NCBI GenBank assembly: GCA_002504525.1
Contig: DATD01000035.1
Span: 72,026-136,025 of the forward strand
Direction: 5' to 3'
DNA: 64,000 nt
Origin: Methanomassiliicoccus sp. UBA345
GTDB taxonomy: Archaea; Thermoplasmatota; Thermoplasmata; Methanomassiliicoccales; Methanomassiliicoccaceae
Shown in pieces: positions 51,869 to 61,130 of the stretch. Numbering within the stretch: position 1 is the stretch's first letter; each line of letters starts with the position of its first letter. The notes under the pieces were generated by a model that made no database searches, was not told where the DNA came from, and saw only the letters and a list, made by a program, of their open reading frames with translations. A program made the position numbers and the translations under genes.

Positions 51869-52669
51869 ATGGACGGTAAGCTCAAAGTGAGCGATTACAT
51901 GGTCCGGGACGTCATCTCGATCCCGCCGGACTACACGGTCAGACAGGCCGTAGACAAGCTCATATCCACCGAGTTCCACGGCCTGCCGGTGGAGAAGGAC
52001 CGCCGCATTCTCGGATTCGTCACCGCCAAGGAGCTGCTTCGGGCCATCGACACGCCGAACGCCAAGATCACCGACATCATCAAGTCTGGAACGATATCAC
52101 TGTCGCCGGGCATGGACATCGACGACGCGTCGCGCGTCCTGTTCCGATACGGCCTGCGCAATGCTCCCGTGCTTGACGAGGACGGCATGGTCGTGGGCAT
52201 GCTGAGCAACATCGACATCATCCGCTCACACATCGAGAAGGCCACCCCGAACAAGATCAACATGCTCAAGACCTTCCTGGAGAAGAAGCACGATGTCAAC
52301 ATCATGGTGAAGAGGCGCATCGTTGCGATCGAGGACCTGCGGCCAACTCAGCACGAGGTGTTCGCCGACGAGCTTCGTGGGAGGCAGTATGAGATAAAGC
52401 GCGGGTTGGTAGAGCCCATCATAGTCATCCAGAAGAACAACTACTGTCTCCTGGTGGACGGTCACCATCGCGTGCTGGCCGCCCGGAACATGGGCGTGAG
52501 GCAGTTCCAAGCGTTCGTTCTGGAGCCCGACCGGGAGATCGAGCTGGGCATGGAGAGGACCGCCGAGGAGCTCGGCGTAAGGTCGCTCGACGATATCAAG
52601 ATCATCGAGGGCGCGCACCACCCCCTGGTCAAGGTCGCCACCCGGCTGATGAAGGACGAGGAGAAGTAG
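51869..52669 (+). CDS. CBS-pair plus ParB-like domain protein
   Basis: 266 aa. Two CBS motifs (residues about 5-60: VSDYMVRDVISIPPDYTVRQ; and 67-125: ITDIIKSGTISLSPGMDIDD) sense adenine nucleotides. Residues about 150-230 are a ParB/Srx-like domain with LLVDGHHRVLAARNMG, the DGHHR nucleotide motif. Archaeal ADP-dependent serine kinase SerK belongs to this ParB-like family, so a small-molecule kinase regulated by the CBS pair is a good alternative to DNA partitioning. No ParA nearby. Confidence 0.8.
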   Translation: MDGKLKVSDYMVRDVISIPPDYTVRQAVDKLISTEFHGLPVEKDRRILGFVTAKELLRAIDTPNAKITDIIKSGTISLSPGMDIDDASRVLFRYGLRNAPVLDEDGMVVGMLSNIDIIRSHIEKATPNKINMLKTFLEKKHDVNIMVKRRIVAIEDLRPTQHEVFADELRGRQYEIKRGLVEPIIVIQKNNYCLLVDGHHRVLAARNMGVRQFQAFVLEPDREIELGMERTAEELGVRSLDDIKIIEGAHHPLVKVATRLMKDEEK

Positions 52670-52724
52670 CCTCGCCGAGCCAGCGATGCCCGGACGGCAT
52701 CCGTTTTTATTATATCAAGAAAAA

Positions 52725-52750
52725 GAGGGAGAGGGGGCCGGACCTCCCTC
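52725..52750. terminator. Bidirectional hairpin between CBS-ParB gene and ppsA
   Basis: Stem GAGGGAG (52725-52731)/CTCCCTC (52744-52750), with further GGCC pairing in the loop, flanked by T-rich DNA on both sides in the direction of exit. Confidence 0.6.
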
Positions 52751-52761
52751 TCGTTGTTCTT

Positions 52762-55074
52762 TTACTTCTTCCGGGAGCGGATGTCCTCCATGATGATCCT
52801 CTGCTCCGCCGCGGCCACGTGCCTGATGGTGCTCAGCACGGTGTCGGGGTTCAGGGAGATGGAGTCGATGCCCTCCCTGACCAGGAACTCGGCGAACTCG
52901 GGGTATACCGAGGGCCCCTGGCCGCAGATCGATACCGGAACGCCCTTCTTGTGGGCCGACCTGATGAGGTGGGCGATGGCCCTCTTGATGGCTTCGTTCC
53001 TCTCGTCGAAGTAGCCCATCTTACCCAGCACATCGGAGTCGCGGTCGGCGCCCATGGTCAGCTGGGTGAGGTCGTTGGAGCCGATGGAGAATCCGTCGCA
53101 GCGCTCGGCGAACTCCTCCGCCATGAAGATGATGACCGGCACCTCTGCCATGAGGTACAGCTTGAAGTCGTTGCCGCGGTACAGCCCCACCTCGTTCATC
53201 ATCTTCTCGATCTTGTCCAGCTCGTCGAGGGTGCGCACGAAGGGGAGCATGACCCAGATGTTCTTCAGGCCCATCTCGTCCCTCACCTTCTTGACGGCCC
53301 GGAGCTCGCACATGAACGCCTCGCGGTACGATTCGGACACGTAGCGGGAGCAGCCCCTCCACCCTATCATGGGGTTGGACTCCTTGGGCTCGTACTTGCT
53401 GCCCCCCTTCATGTCGCGATACTCGTTGGTCTTGAAGTCGGACGTCCTCAGCACCACTGGCCTGGGGTAGAACGCCTTGCCCACCATGGCGATGCCGTTG
53501 GCGAGGCTGTCGATCAGCTCCTCGGAGCGGCCCTGCTCGATGATGGCACAGGGGTGCTCCTGGATGTAGGAGGTGAAGAGGAACTCGATGCGCATCAGCC
53601 CCACTCCCTGGACCGGCAGCTGGGCGATCTCCTCCGCTTTCTGAGGAACACCGACGTTCACCATGATCTTGGTCGCTGTCACAGGAACGGAGGCCACGGC
53701 CACCGGGGCGGCCTTCTCTTCCCTCTTCTTCTCCTCCACGCCTTCGTAGACGACGCCCATCTGGCCGTGCACCGTCACCTTCATGCCTTCCTTGAGCACC
53801 TTGGTGGCATCGCTCGCCCCGACCACGCAGGGGATGCCCAGCTCGCGGGCCACGATGGCGGCGTGGCAGGTCATTCCGCCCTCGTCGGTGACGATGGCGG
53901 CGGCCCGGGTCATGGCCGGGACCATGTCGGGGGTGGTCATCTGGGTGACCATTACGTCGCCTTCCACGATCACGTCCATGCACATGTCCTCGCTGAATAT
54001 CTTCACCACTCCGCCGGCGATGCCGGGGCTCGCCCCCAGCCCCTTGGCGAGGATGGTGCGCTGGGCTGTAAGGTCCTCCCGGGGCTCGTCCGCCTTGGCG
54101 GTCTGCTCCTTCTTCTCCCCGTTGGACAGGGTGGTGATGGGCCTGGCCTGCACCACGAACAATTTGCCCTTCTCGATGCACCACTCGATGTCCATCGGCT
54201 TGTTGTAGTGCATCTCGATCTGGTTCCCTACCTCGGCGAGCTCGTGGATCTGCTCGTCGGTGATCTTCTGCGCCTTGGTCATCTCCTCCGGAACGTCCAT
54301 GCGAATGCACTCGCCGGACTCGCCCCTGACCAGCATCCAGGTCTGAGTGGAGATGCGCTTGTTGAGGATCTTGCGGTGGAACTTGTCCACGGAGTAGGTG
54401 TCAGGCGTCACTTTCCCTCCGACCAGCGCCTCTCCCAGGCCGTAGCCGGCCTCGATGATGATGTGAGGCAGCTCGGAGTTGGGGTCGATGGTGAACATGA
54501 TGCCGGAGCGATCGGACGATATCATCCTCTGCACCACCACGGCCAGCTTTACCACGGAGTGGTCGAAGCCCTTCTGCACGCGGTATGCGATCGCACGAGG
54601 GGTGAACAGGGACGACCAGCACTTCTTGACACTTTCCAGCAGCGACTGGGGATTGCTGACGTTGAGGTAGGTGTCCTGCTGGCCGGCGAACGATGCGGTG
54701 GGCAGGTCCTCCGCCGTGGCCGAGGAACGCACCGCCACCAGCGGGTAGCTGCCCCTTCCCAGCTTCTCATACTCGGCGATGATCTGCTCCTCCAGGTCCT
54801 GCGGGATCTTGCCGACCTCGAAAGCGGTGCGGATGTTGGCGGAAGCCTCCTGGACCTTCGCATCGGAAGATACGTCGAGGTTCTCCATGACCGTGGCCAG
54901 GAGGTTCCCCAGTCCGTTGCTCTCCAGGAAGTAGTCATAGGATTCCGTGGTCAACACGAACCCAGGAGGGACTTCGAAACCGGCCGAGGTCAGCTCACCG
55001 AGGTTGGCTGCCTTACCTCCTGCGATCGGAATATCGTTCACGCCTAGGTCCTTGATGCTCATGATTCTGCTCAT
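52762..55074 (-). CDS. ppsA: Phosphoenolpyruvate synthase
   Basis: 770 aa. Pyruvate + ATP to PEP + AMP + Pi. N-terminal ATP-grasp (IAGGKAANLGELTSAGFEVPPGF, AVRSSATAEDLPTASFAGQQDTYLN; parts), swivelling His domain with catalytic His in DEGGMTCHAAIVARELGIPC, and the C-terminal TIM barrel (SIGSNDLTQLTMGADRDS; Cys in SICGQGPS). I use MSRIMSIKDLG at 55074; the longer frame reaches into the promoter. Divergent from the por operon, which makes its pyruvate. Confidence 0.96.
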   Translation of the reverse strand: MSRIMSIKDLGVNDIPIAGGKAANLGELTSAGFEVPPGFVLTTESYDYFLESNGLGNLLATVMENLDVSSDAKVQEASANIRTAFEVGKIPQDLEEQIIAEYEKLGRGSYPLVAVRSSATAEDLPTASFAGQQDTYLNVSNPQSLLESVKKCWSSLFTPRAIAYRVQKGFDHSVVKLAVVVQRMISSDRSGIMFTIDPNSELPHIIIEAGYGLGEALVGGKVTPDTYSVDKFHRKILNKRISTQTWMLVRGESGECIRMDVPEEMTKAQKITDEQIHELAEVGNQIEMHYNKPMDIEWCIEKGKLFVVQARPITTLSNGEKKEQTAKADEPREDLTAQRTILAKGLGASPGIAGGVVKIFSEDMCMDVIVEGDVMVTQMTTPDMVPAMTRAAAIVTDEGGMTCHAAIVARELGIPCVVGASDATKVLKEGMKVTVHGQMGVVYEGVEEKKREEKAAPVAVASVPVTATKIMVNVGVPQKAEEIAQLPVQGVGLMRIEFLFTSYIQEHPCAIIEQGRSEELIDSLANGIAMVGKAFYPRPVVLRTSDFKTNEYRDMKGGSKYEPKESNPMIGWRGCSRYVSESYREAFMCELRAVKKVRDEMGLKNIWVMLPFVRTLDELDKIEKMMNEVGLYRGNDFKLYLMAEVPVIIFMAEEFAERCDGFSIGSNDLTQLTMGADRDSDVLGKMGYFDERNEAIKRAIAHLIRSAHKKGVPVSICGQGPSVYPEFAEFLVREGIDSISLNPDTVLSTIRHVAAAEQRIIMEDIRSRKK

Positions 55075-55396
55075 TTTCAATCCCCGGAACGTCTCCGTGT
55101 TAACCAACATGGAGCATGAGTCGGATAAACTTGTTGTAAATATATGTTGTTGAGTTACATCATGCCAGATGGATGAACCTACGGGCGCTGCGCCCATCTC
55201 CCGGCAGCCAGCGCACGGATCGAAAGCCTCGTAGGTCAGCGCCCTGAAAACGGCTCTTTTTGCGAATCTCCCCGGTCAAATCCGCAATCCGCAGGGATTA
55301 TAAGAAGAATTCGCAGAATGTTGCATCCATTAAACCGGTTTATAAGATAGGGTTAAATATCCTCAATAATACACGGAGCCAAAGCGAGGGTTCTAT
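55075..55396. other. Divergent promoter region ppsA/por
   Basis: 322 bases. Towards ppsA, minus-strand CATATATTTAC lies about 60 bases upstream. Towards por, TTTATAAG (55338-55345) and TTAAATAT (55353-55360) are candidate TATA boxes about 40-60 bases before the porC start. No gene or RNA recognised between. Confidence 0.5.
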
Positions 55397-55957
55397 TTGA
55401 CAACGAAGGAGATTCGATGGCACGGCAGAGGTGGACAGGGAGTGGTCACCGCGAACGAGATCCTGGCCGGCGCTGCTCTGCTGGAAGGCAGGTACATGAA
55501 GGCCTTCCCGGAGTTCGGACCGGAGAGGATGGGGGCACCCATCCGCGCATTTGCCAGGGTGTCCGATGAGCCCATCAAGGTCCACAGTCAGGTCTATTTT
55601 CCAGACTATGTGATCGTTCTCGATCCCACTCTGATAAAGAACGTCAATGTCCTTGAGGGCCTCAAGCCCGAAGGGGCCCTGGTGGCCAACTATGCGGAGG
55701 GAACGAAGCATCTCAAGGCCGCCCTGGAAACGGACATGAACGTGCGCGCCGTCAACGCGACCCAGATCGCCCTCGAGACGATTGGCCGGCCGATGGCCAA
55801 CACCGCCATGCTCGGCGCGCTGGTCCGCATATCCAACGTCGTCAAGCTGGAGAGCGTGATGGAGGAGCTGCGGAACAAGCTCGGCGCCAAGCTCCCCGAG
55901 AAGGTCGTGGAGAAGAACGTGCTGAGCGTCCAGCGCGCTTACGATGAGGTGGACTGA
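55397..55957 (+). CDS. porC: Pyruvate:ferredoxin oxidoreductase, gamma subunit
   Basis: 186 aa, TTG start. EIRWHGRGGQGVVTANEILAGAAL is the gamma-subunit GRGGQG motif; AFPEFGPERMGAPIRAFARVS follows, typical of pyruvate-specific Por. Part of the CoA-dependent oxidoreductase that links acetyl-CoA, CO2 and ferredoxin with pyruvate. First of the porCDAB operon; overlaps porD by one base. Confidence 0.95.
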   Translation: MTTKEIRWHGRGGQGVVTANEILAGAALLEGRYMKAFPEFGPERMGAPIRAFARVSDEPIKVHSQVYFPDYVIVLDPTLIKNVNVLEGLKPEGALVANYAEGTKHLKAALETDMNVRAVNATQIALETIGRPMANTAMLGALVRISNVVKLESVMEELRNKLGAKLPEKVVEKNVLSVQRAYDEVD

Positions 55958-56220
55958 TGAGCACCGCCGAAGATGTTATCATGAAGCCTGGCACCGCCAG
56001 GCAGTATCATACCGGGTCCTGGCGTTCCAGGCGCCCTGAGGTCGACAAGGACAAGTGCATCAACTGCCTGTTCTGCTGGATGTTCTGTCCCGACAACTCC
56101 ATTCTGGTGGAGGGGGGCGAGATGAAGGGCATAAAGTATACTCACTGCAAGGGCTGCGGGATATGCGCCCACCAGTGTCCCAAGGATGCTATCGTCATGG
56201 TCGAGGAGGGAGAGCAGTGA
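55957..56220 (+). CDS. porD: Pyruvate:ferredoxin oxidoreductase, delta subunit
   Basis: 87 aa 2[4Fe-4S] ferredoxin-like subunit. Cluster motifs CINCLFCWMFCPDN and CKGCGICAHQCPKD are complete (CxxCxxCxxxCP twice). Passes electrons from the TPP site to ferredoxin. Four-base overlap with porA. Confidence 0.96.
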   Translation: MSTAEDVIMKPGTARQYHTGSWRSRRPEVDKDKCINCLFCWMFCPDNSILVEGGEMKGIKYTHCKGCGICAHQCPKDAIVMVEEGEQ

Positions 56221-57377
56221 AGCGGCTGGCAATGAACGGGGACCAGGCGGTCGCGCTGTCGTGGAAGCAGATCGACCCCGATGTCGTCTCCTCGTATCCG
56301 ATCACCCCGCAGACCATCATCGTGGAGACGTACGCAGACTACGTTGCCAACGGCGAGGTCGGCACCGAGTACATCTGCAGCGAGTCCGAGCACTCTTCGA
56401 TGAGCATGTGCATCGGCGCTTCCGCCGCCGGAGCCAGGGCCGCCACCGCCACCGCCTCCGCCGGACTGGCGTACATGTGGGAGATGCTGTACATCGCGGC
56501 CTCCATGCGTCTTCCTGTGGTCATGACCGTCGCGAACCGCGCGCTGTCCGGACCGATCAACATCCACTGCGATCACTCCGACGCCATGGGCGCTCGGGAC
56601 AGCGGCTGGATGCAGATCTACGCGGAGAACGTCCAGGAGGCCTATGACAACTCCATCATGTCCTTCCGCATCGCCGAGGACATGGGCGTCAGGCTGCCGA
56701 TAATGAACTGCCTGGATGGCTTCATCGTCACCCACGCGATCGAGTCCCTCGCTCCCCTGGAGGACGAGGTGGTCAAGAAGTTCGTGGGCGACTTCAAGCC
56801 CATCCATCCGCTCCTGGACGTCAAGTCGCCGCACTCCTTCGGGCCGTTCGACATGCCCGAATACTACTATGAGCACAAGTACGCCCAGCAGATGGCAATG
56901 AAGAACGCGCTGGACGTGGTCCGTAAGGTCTCGGAGGAATACGCCGAGATCTCCGGCCGCAAGTACGACCTCCTGGAGTGCTACCGTTGCGAGGACGCCG
57001 ACTACGTTGCCATCGCGCTAGGCTCCACCGCCGGCACGATGAAGCAAGTGGTCGACGATCTCCGCGCTGAAGGCCACAAGGTCGGCTCGGTCAAGCTGCG
57101 CCTGTTCCGTCCGTTCCCCTTCCAGGACGTCGCGAAGGTGCTGAACGGCAAGAAGGGAGTGGCGGTCATGGATCGTGCCATCTCGTTCGGCGCGGCCGGC
57201 CCGCTGTTCGCCGACGTGCGCAGCGCCATGTTCGACAACGAGGCCCGCTCCCCCTCCTTCAACTACATCTACGGCCTGGGAGGAAGGGACGTAGGCGTGG
57301 AGGACCTGAAGAAGGTGTTCTTCGACATGGAGAACGGAAATGCCGAGACCGTCAACTACCTGGGGGTGAAGCTTTGA
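56217..57377 (+). CDS. porA: Pyruvate:ferredoxin oxidoreductase, alpha subunit
   Basis: 386 aa from the GTG at 56217, inside the porD stop. MNGDQAVALSWKQIDPDVVSSYPITPQT opens the pyrimidine-binding domain; SESEHSSMSMCIGASAAGAR and SGPINIHCDHSDAMGARDSGW (parts) are characteristic; the C-terminal half is the PFOR domain II (YVAIALGSTAGTMKQVVDDLR). Normal length. Confidence 0.95.
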   Translation: MKRLAMNGDQAVALSWKQIDPDVVSSYPITPQTIIVETYADYVANGEVGTEYICSESEHSSMSMCIGASAAGARAATATASAGLAYMWEMLYIAASMRLPVVMTVANRALSGPINIHCDHSDAMGARDSGWMQIYAENVQEAYDNSIMSFRIAEDMGVRLPIMNCLDGFIVTHAIESLAPLEDEVVKKFVGDFKPIHPLLDVKSPHSFGPFDMPEYYYEHKYAQQMAMKNALDVVRKVSEEYAEISGRKYDLLECYRCEDADYVAIALGSTAGTMKQVVDDLRAEGHKVGSVKLRLFRPFPFQDVAKVLNGKKGVAVMDRAISFGAAGPLFADVRSAMFDNEARSPSFNYIYGLGGRDVGVEDLKKVFFDMENGNAETVNYLGVKL

Positions 57378-58315
57378 TCTCTATCAAGGAAATGTCAGAA
57401 AAGCCGGTTAGACTGACCGAGGGCCACCGGCTGTGTGCCGGATGCGCCGAGCCCATCGTGGCCAAGCAGGTCATGCTGGCCACCGACAAGCCGGTCGTGG
57501 TCGCCAACGCCACCGGTTGCTTCGAGGTCTCCACCTCCGGCTTCCCGCAGTCGGCGTGGGAGGTCCCATGGATCCACACCGCATTCGCCACCACCTCGGC
57601 CACCATCTCCGGCGTCGAGTCGGCATACAGGGCGCTGAAGCGCAAGGGCAAGGTGCAGGAGGACATTCGGTTCCTAGCCTTCGGAGGGGACGGGGCGACG
57701 TATGACATCGGGCTGCAGTCGCTGTCCGGCGCCATCGAGCGCGGCCATCACTTCATGTACGTGTGCCTGAACAACGAGGCGTACATGAACACCGGCATCC
57801 AGCGGTCCAGCGCCACCCAGCTGGGGGCGTCTACCACCACCTGCCCGTCCGGCACCTGCATTGCGGGCAAGCGCGAGATCCCCAAGGACCTCACCAAGAT
57901 CATCGCCGCCCACAAGCTGCCGTACGCCGCTCAGGCGTCGCCTCACAACTGGAAGGACCTGATCGCCAAGGCGGCCAAGGGATTCGAGGCCAACGGCCCC
58001 GCCTTCCTCAATGTCGTCACTCCCTGCCCGCGCGGATGGAGGTACGACAGCCCCAACACCATCGAGATGGCCAAGCTGTCGGTGGAAACTGGCATGTGGC
58101 CCCTCTACGAGTACGAGAACGGCAAGTGGTCGCTGACCGGGGAGACCAAGCGTATCGCCGAGGGCAAGATGGAGAGGCGCCCCCTGCAGGACTGGCTGAA
58201 GGCCCAGGGTCGGTTCAAGCACCTGCTCGATCCTCAGTGGAAGAGCGTGGTGGACGAGATCCAGGAGAACGTGGACGCCGGCTGGGACGAGCTGCTCCGC
58301 CTGACCAAGCAGTAA
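57374..58315 (+). CDS. porB: Pyruvate:ferredoxin oxidoreductase, beta subunit
   Basis: 313 aa. TPP-binding subunit: RLCAGCAEPIVAKQV and GCFEVSTSGFPQSAW near the start, GGDGATYDIGLQSLSGA, then VCLNNEAYMNTGIQRSSAT, the GDG...NN TPP motif. Start either TTG at 57374 (in the porA stop) or the ATG seven codons later. Last gene of porCDAB. Confidence 0.95.
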   Translation: MISIKEMSEKPVRLTEGHRLCAGCAEPIVAKQVMLATDKPVVVANATGCFEVSTSGFPQSAWEVPWIHTAFATTSATISGVESAYRALKRKGKVQEDIRFLAFGGDGATYDIGLQSLSGAIERGHHFMYVCLNNEAYMNTGIQRSSATQLGASTTTCPSGTCIAGKREIPKDLTKIIAAHKLPYAAQASPHNWKDLIAKAAKGFEANGPAFLNVVTPCPRGWRYDSPNTIEMAKLSVETGMWPLYEYENGKWSLTGETKRIAEGKMERRPLQDWLKAQGRFKHLLDPQWKSVVDEIQENVDAGWDELLRLTKQ

Positions 58316-58439
58316 ACATCTTTCCCAACCCCTTCCTTTTTCGTTCTCGTATCGCTTGCGCTTCCGCCATCGTTCATCATCAGCGGCGTCCGGTGTCATT
58401 CCTTAATATGCGATAGGTCGTTATGGAAACGGCGTTAAT

Positions 58440-59093
58440 ATGGCGTACGAACACCCTAGATGCGACCATTGCGGTGATGTCGGATGCAAGGCCGGCACGC
58501 CGGGAAAGTTCAAGTTCTGCCCCACCAACGTTTCCGGGTACGGCAAGGAGGAGATCGCTGAGCGGTACAGCGAACCCATTCTCCAGAAGATGATGACCGT
58601 CGCGGCCAAGGTGGAGAGGGGAACGCTTCAGGAAGTCAACGGCGTCCGCACGCCCATCAGGCCGAGGATCTCGGAGATCATGGCCTTCGCCGATGAGATG
58701 GGATGGAAGCGCATCGGAGTGGCGTTCTGTCTGGCGGCGAGGGATGAGGCGCTGAGGCTGGTGAAGGTGCTGGAGGCCCGGGATTTTGAGGTTTGCTCGA
58801 TCATCTGCCGCAACTTTGGCATGACCAAGGGAGAGGTCGGCATACCGGAGGAAGCATGCCTCAAGTCGCCCAGCGAGACGGTGTGCAATCCGATCTACCA
58901 GGCCGAACTGCTCAATGAGGCCGGGACCGACATGAACATCGTGGTGGGGCTGTGCGTCGGCCATGACATGCTGTTCAACAAGCACTCCAACGCCTATGTG
59001 ACGACGCTCATGGTCAAGGACCGCATGACCGCCAACAACACCGTTGGCCCACTGTACTCCAACTTCTTCTCGGAGATCCTGAAGAAGAAGTAG
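58440..59093 (+). CDS. DUF1847 metal-binding-like protein
   Basis: 217 aa. Starts with two cysteine motifs (RCDHCGDVGCKAG and FKFCPTN), then a helical and alpha/beta region with GVAFCLAARDEALRLVKVLEARDFEVCSIICRNFG (parts) and VVGLCVGHDMLFNKHSNAYVTTLMVKDR (parts). The pattern is DUF1847, common in anaerobes; function unknown, with conserved Cys/His that likely bind metal. ATG after a GGCGTTAATA box. Followed by a strong hairpin terminator. Confidence 0.85.
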   Translation: MAYEHPRCDHCGDVGCKAGTPGKFKFCPTNVSGYGKEEIAERYSEPILQKMMTVAAKVERGTLQEVNGVRTPIRPRISEIMAFADEMGWKRIGVAFCLAARDEALRLVKVLEARDFEVCSIICRNFGMTKGEVGIPEEACLKSPSETVCNPIYQAELLNEAGTDMNIVVGLCVGHDMLFNKHSNAYVTTLMVKDRMTANNTVGPLYSNFFSEILKKK

Positions 59094-59105
59094 GGACCCT
59101 TCCAT

Positions 59106-59129
59106 GGCGCCGCCCAGCGGGGCGGCGCC
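59106..59129 (+). terminator. Strong GC hairpin after DUF1847 gene
   Basis: Perfect 10-bp stem GGCGCCGCCC/GGGCGGCGCC with a 4-base loop, then TCCTTAATCTTT. Confidence 0.6.
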
Positions 59130-59210
59130 TCCTTAATCTTTGGAGCATGCGTCACGGCCTCGGACGCATGAGGGGTTACTTATTTCACAGCGCAAGCGTT
59201 TCTCGTGATC

Positions 59211-60335
59211 ATGACCATGAGCGTCGAGGACATCGTCCCACCTTCGAACGATAAGTGGCACGCACACGCCGCGAAGCGGTTCGCCAGCCCGTTCACCGGA
59301 CAGAGGTTCGACCGCATCGACGTCGATGCCATGATGCTGTCGCACGCCGCGGTCATATCTGGATACACGATCAACGATTTCTACACCAAGCCTGAGCTGG
59401 GAGCGGCATGCGTGGCCAACGCCTCGGAGATGTACGACCTCATCCCCATGACCCACTGGTACTTCTCCCTCCCATGGGTGGCGGAGATGGGGGCGGAGGT
59501 GGAGTTCCAGCCCTTGCTGCCTCCGGTGGTGAAGAAGCCGAACATCACCGACCTGGAGATGGTCGACAAGCTAGAGGTGCCCGACCTGAAGGAGATGGAG
59601 AACGGGTTCACCGGCCAGCTCATGACCCGGGCCCAGGACTACATCCAGAAGGCCACTCCCGACAAGTTCGTTCCCATGACCTATACCTCTGATCTCACCG
59701 GCGGGGGAGCGCAGCTGTGCGGCATCGAGAACTTCATCATGTGGACCATGACTGAGCGGGATGCTGCCCACAAGCTCACCGAGAAGTTCACCGAGGTCGC
59801 CGTCAACGGCGCGGAGCTCATGGCCAAGCGCTATGGCTCGGCGTTCATCTCCACCGGCTCGGTGCTGGCCAACAATGACATATTCTCCGACACTGACGTC
59901 GAGGAGCTCTCGGCGAAGTACCTGCGCAAGTTCGTCGACAGATCGCTGAGGAAAGGCGCAGGGCCGCAGGTGCTATACCACCTGTGCGGGAACCATGAGA
60001 CGGACTACAAGGTGTTCAAGGACCGGCTGGTGTTCACGCCGTTCACCATCATGCACGCCGGCTACATGGGCCGGGAGGTGTTCCCGTCCGATGTGCTCAT
60101 CAAGGAGTTCGGGGGCATAGCCACCATCATGGGCTCGGTGGACACCAAGATCATGATCCTTCCCAACCCCAAGCGCGTGTATGAGCAGGCAAAGGAGCAG
60201 CTGCTGCGCGGAAGGGACAGCAAGAACGGCTACATCCTGGGGACCGCATGCGAGCTGCCGCCGGACTCATACCCGGCCAACGTCTTCGCCCTGGTGCAGG
60301 CGGCCAGGGACTACGGGACGTACGGCTCGTGGTGA
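59211..60335 (+). CDS. Methylcobamide:coenzyme M methyltransferase (MtbA/MtaA type)
   Basis: 374 aa from the ATG at 59211 (GTG at 59205 possible). Uroporphyrinogen-decarboxylase-like barrel used by MtaA/MtbA/MtsA: transfers methyl from a corrinoid protein to CoM in methylotrophic methanogenesis. Zinc ligands His and Cys in YHLCGNHETD and a further Cys in ILGTACELPPDSYP. RIDVDAMMLSHAAVISGYT near the N-terminus is typical. No corrinoid protein or substrate methyltransferase next to it, so which of methanol, methylamine or thiol it serves cannot be told. Confidence 0.9.
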   Translation: MTMSVEDIVPPSNDKWHAHAAKRFASPFTGQRFDRIDVDAMMLSHAAVISGYTINDFYTKPELGAACVANASEMYDLIPMTHWYFSLPWVAEMGAEVEFQPLLPPVVKKPNITDLEMVDKLEVPDLKEMENGFTGQLMTRAQDYIQKATPDKFVPMTYTSDLTGGGAQLCGIENFIMWTMTERDAAHKLTEKFTEVAVNGAELMAKRYGSAFISTGSVLANNDIFSDTDVEELSAKYLRKFVDRSLRKGAGPQVLYHLCGNHETDYKVFKDRLVFTPFTIMHAGYMGREVFPSDVLIKEFGGIATIMGSVDTKIMILPNPKRVYEQAKEQLLRGRDSKNGYILGTACELPPDSYPANVFALVQAARDYGTYGSW

Positions 60336-60497
60336 GCGCCGGACATAACTGGGGGTGGGAGGAGCGAAGGCCGTCCTGCGGGGCGCGCGGCTTCGCAAGG
60401 CGCTCTTCTTCGTCAACCCATTCCGCCCTTGGACCTAGGTGGCGATCGCGGCGCCCGATGCTGTGGTTTCAATAGGGGTGCGCTCCAATCAATAACG

Positions 60498-61130
60498 GTG
60501 CTTCCTCGCTGCCGGCGCTGCAATGCTCTGCTCATCGGCCCCCAGGACGTTCTGGGAGCGCTCTTTCCCTTCATGCTCATAGCCGCCTTGCTGGCCACCG
60601 CGTACGCCTACCTGTCCGATGACATCACGCTGCTGGTCATCGGCCTGGCGTCGATCGCGCAGGTCGTCCTGATGATCGGGACACTGGTCGTTCTTTCGCG
60701 GGTGGCAGGGGTTCGCCTGTCCCCGGCGGGGTTCCATCCGGCCTGCTTCGAGCTGTGCATATTGGACCTGGAATGCGCCGAGATCGACCTCCTGAAGAAG
60801 GAGGCGGAGAGCAAGAGGCAGCGCTACGAGCTCCTGGTGGCCCGCCTGGTGGGGAGAGAGCCGCGGCTGGCGGCGGAGTTCAGTCGCAGTCCCGGCCGCG
60901 ACCTGGACCTGCGGGGCCAGCTTGCGGCGCTGAACGAGAGGACGGAGATCGCGGAGAGATACCATCGCCGCCTGGACATCGCGGAGATGGCGATGGCCGC
61001 CGGCGAGGTGGGCAGAGCGATCAAGCAGTACGAGGCCATGGGGATCGAGCCGATCGCTCTGGACGATAAAGAAAAAAAGGTACCTCAGGGCCTCGGCGGC
61101 TCGGTCACGGTAAGAACGCGAGAGCGTTAG
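60498..61130 (+). CDS. Membrane protein with soluble helical C-terminus
   Basis: About 210 aa using the GTG at 60498; an earlier ATG at 60429 would add 23 residues of low quality. LPRCRRCNALLIGP may be half a zinc knuckle; two membrane segments (LFPFMLIAALLATAYAYL and LLVIGLASIAQVVLMIGTLVVL) follow, then a cytosolic helical part with coiled-coil character (ECAEIDLLKKEAESKRQRYEL). Family unknown. Its last four bases overlap the end of hypC. Confidence 0.6.
   Translation: MLPRCRRCNALLIGPQDVLGALFPFMLIAALLATAYAYLSDDITLLVIGLASIAQVVLMIGTLVVLSRVAGVRLSPAGFHPACFELCILDLECAEIDLLKKEAESKRQRYELLVARLVGREPRLAAEFSRSPGRDLDLRGQLAALNERTEIAERYHRRLDIAEMAMAAGEVGRAIKQYEAMGIEPIALDDKEKKVPQGLGGSVTVRTRER

Noticed and set aside
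52819..55047. 742-codon plus-strand frame opposite ppsA
   Set aside because: A His/Gly/Val-rich shadow produced by GC-rich codon bias of ppsA. The same reasoning removes the long frames opposite top6B, cimA and hisS.
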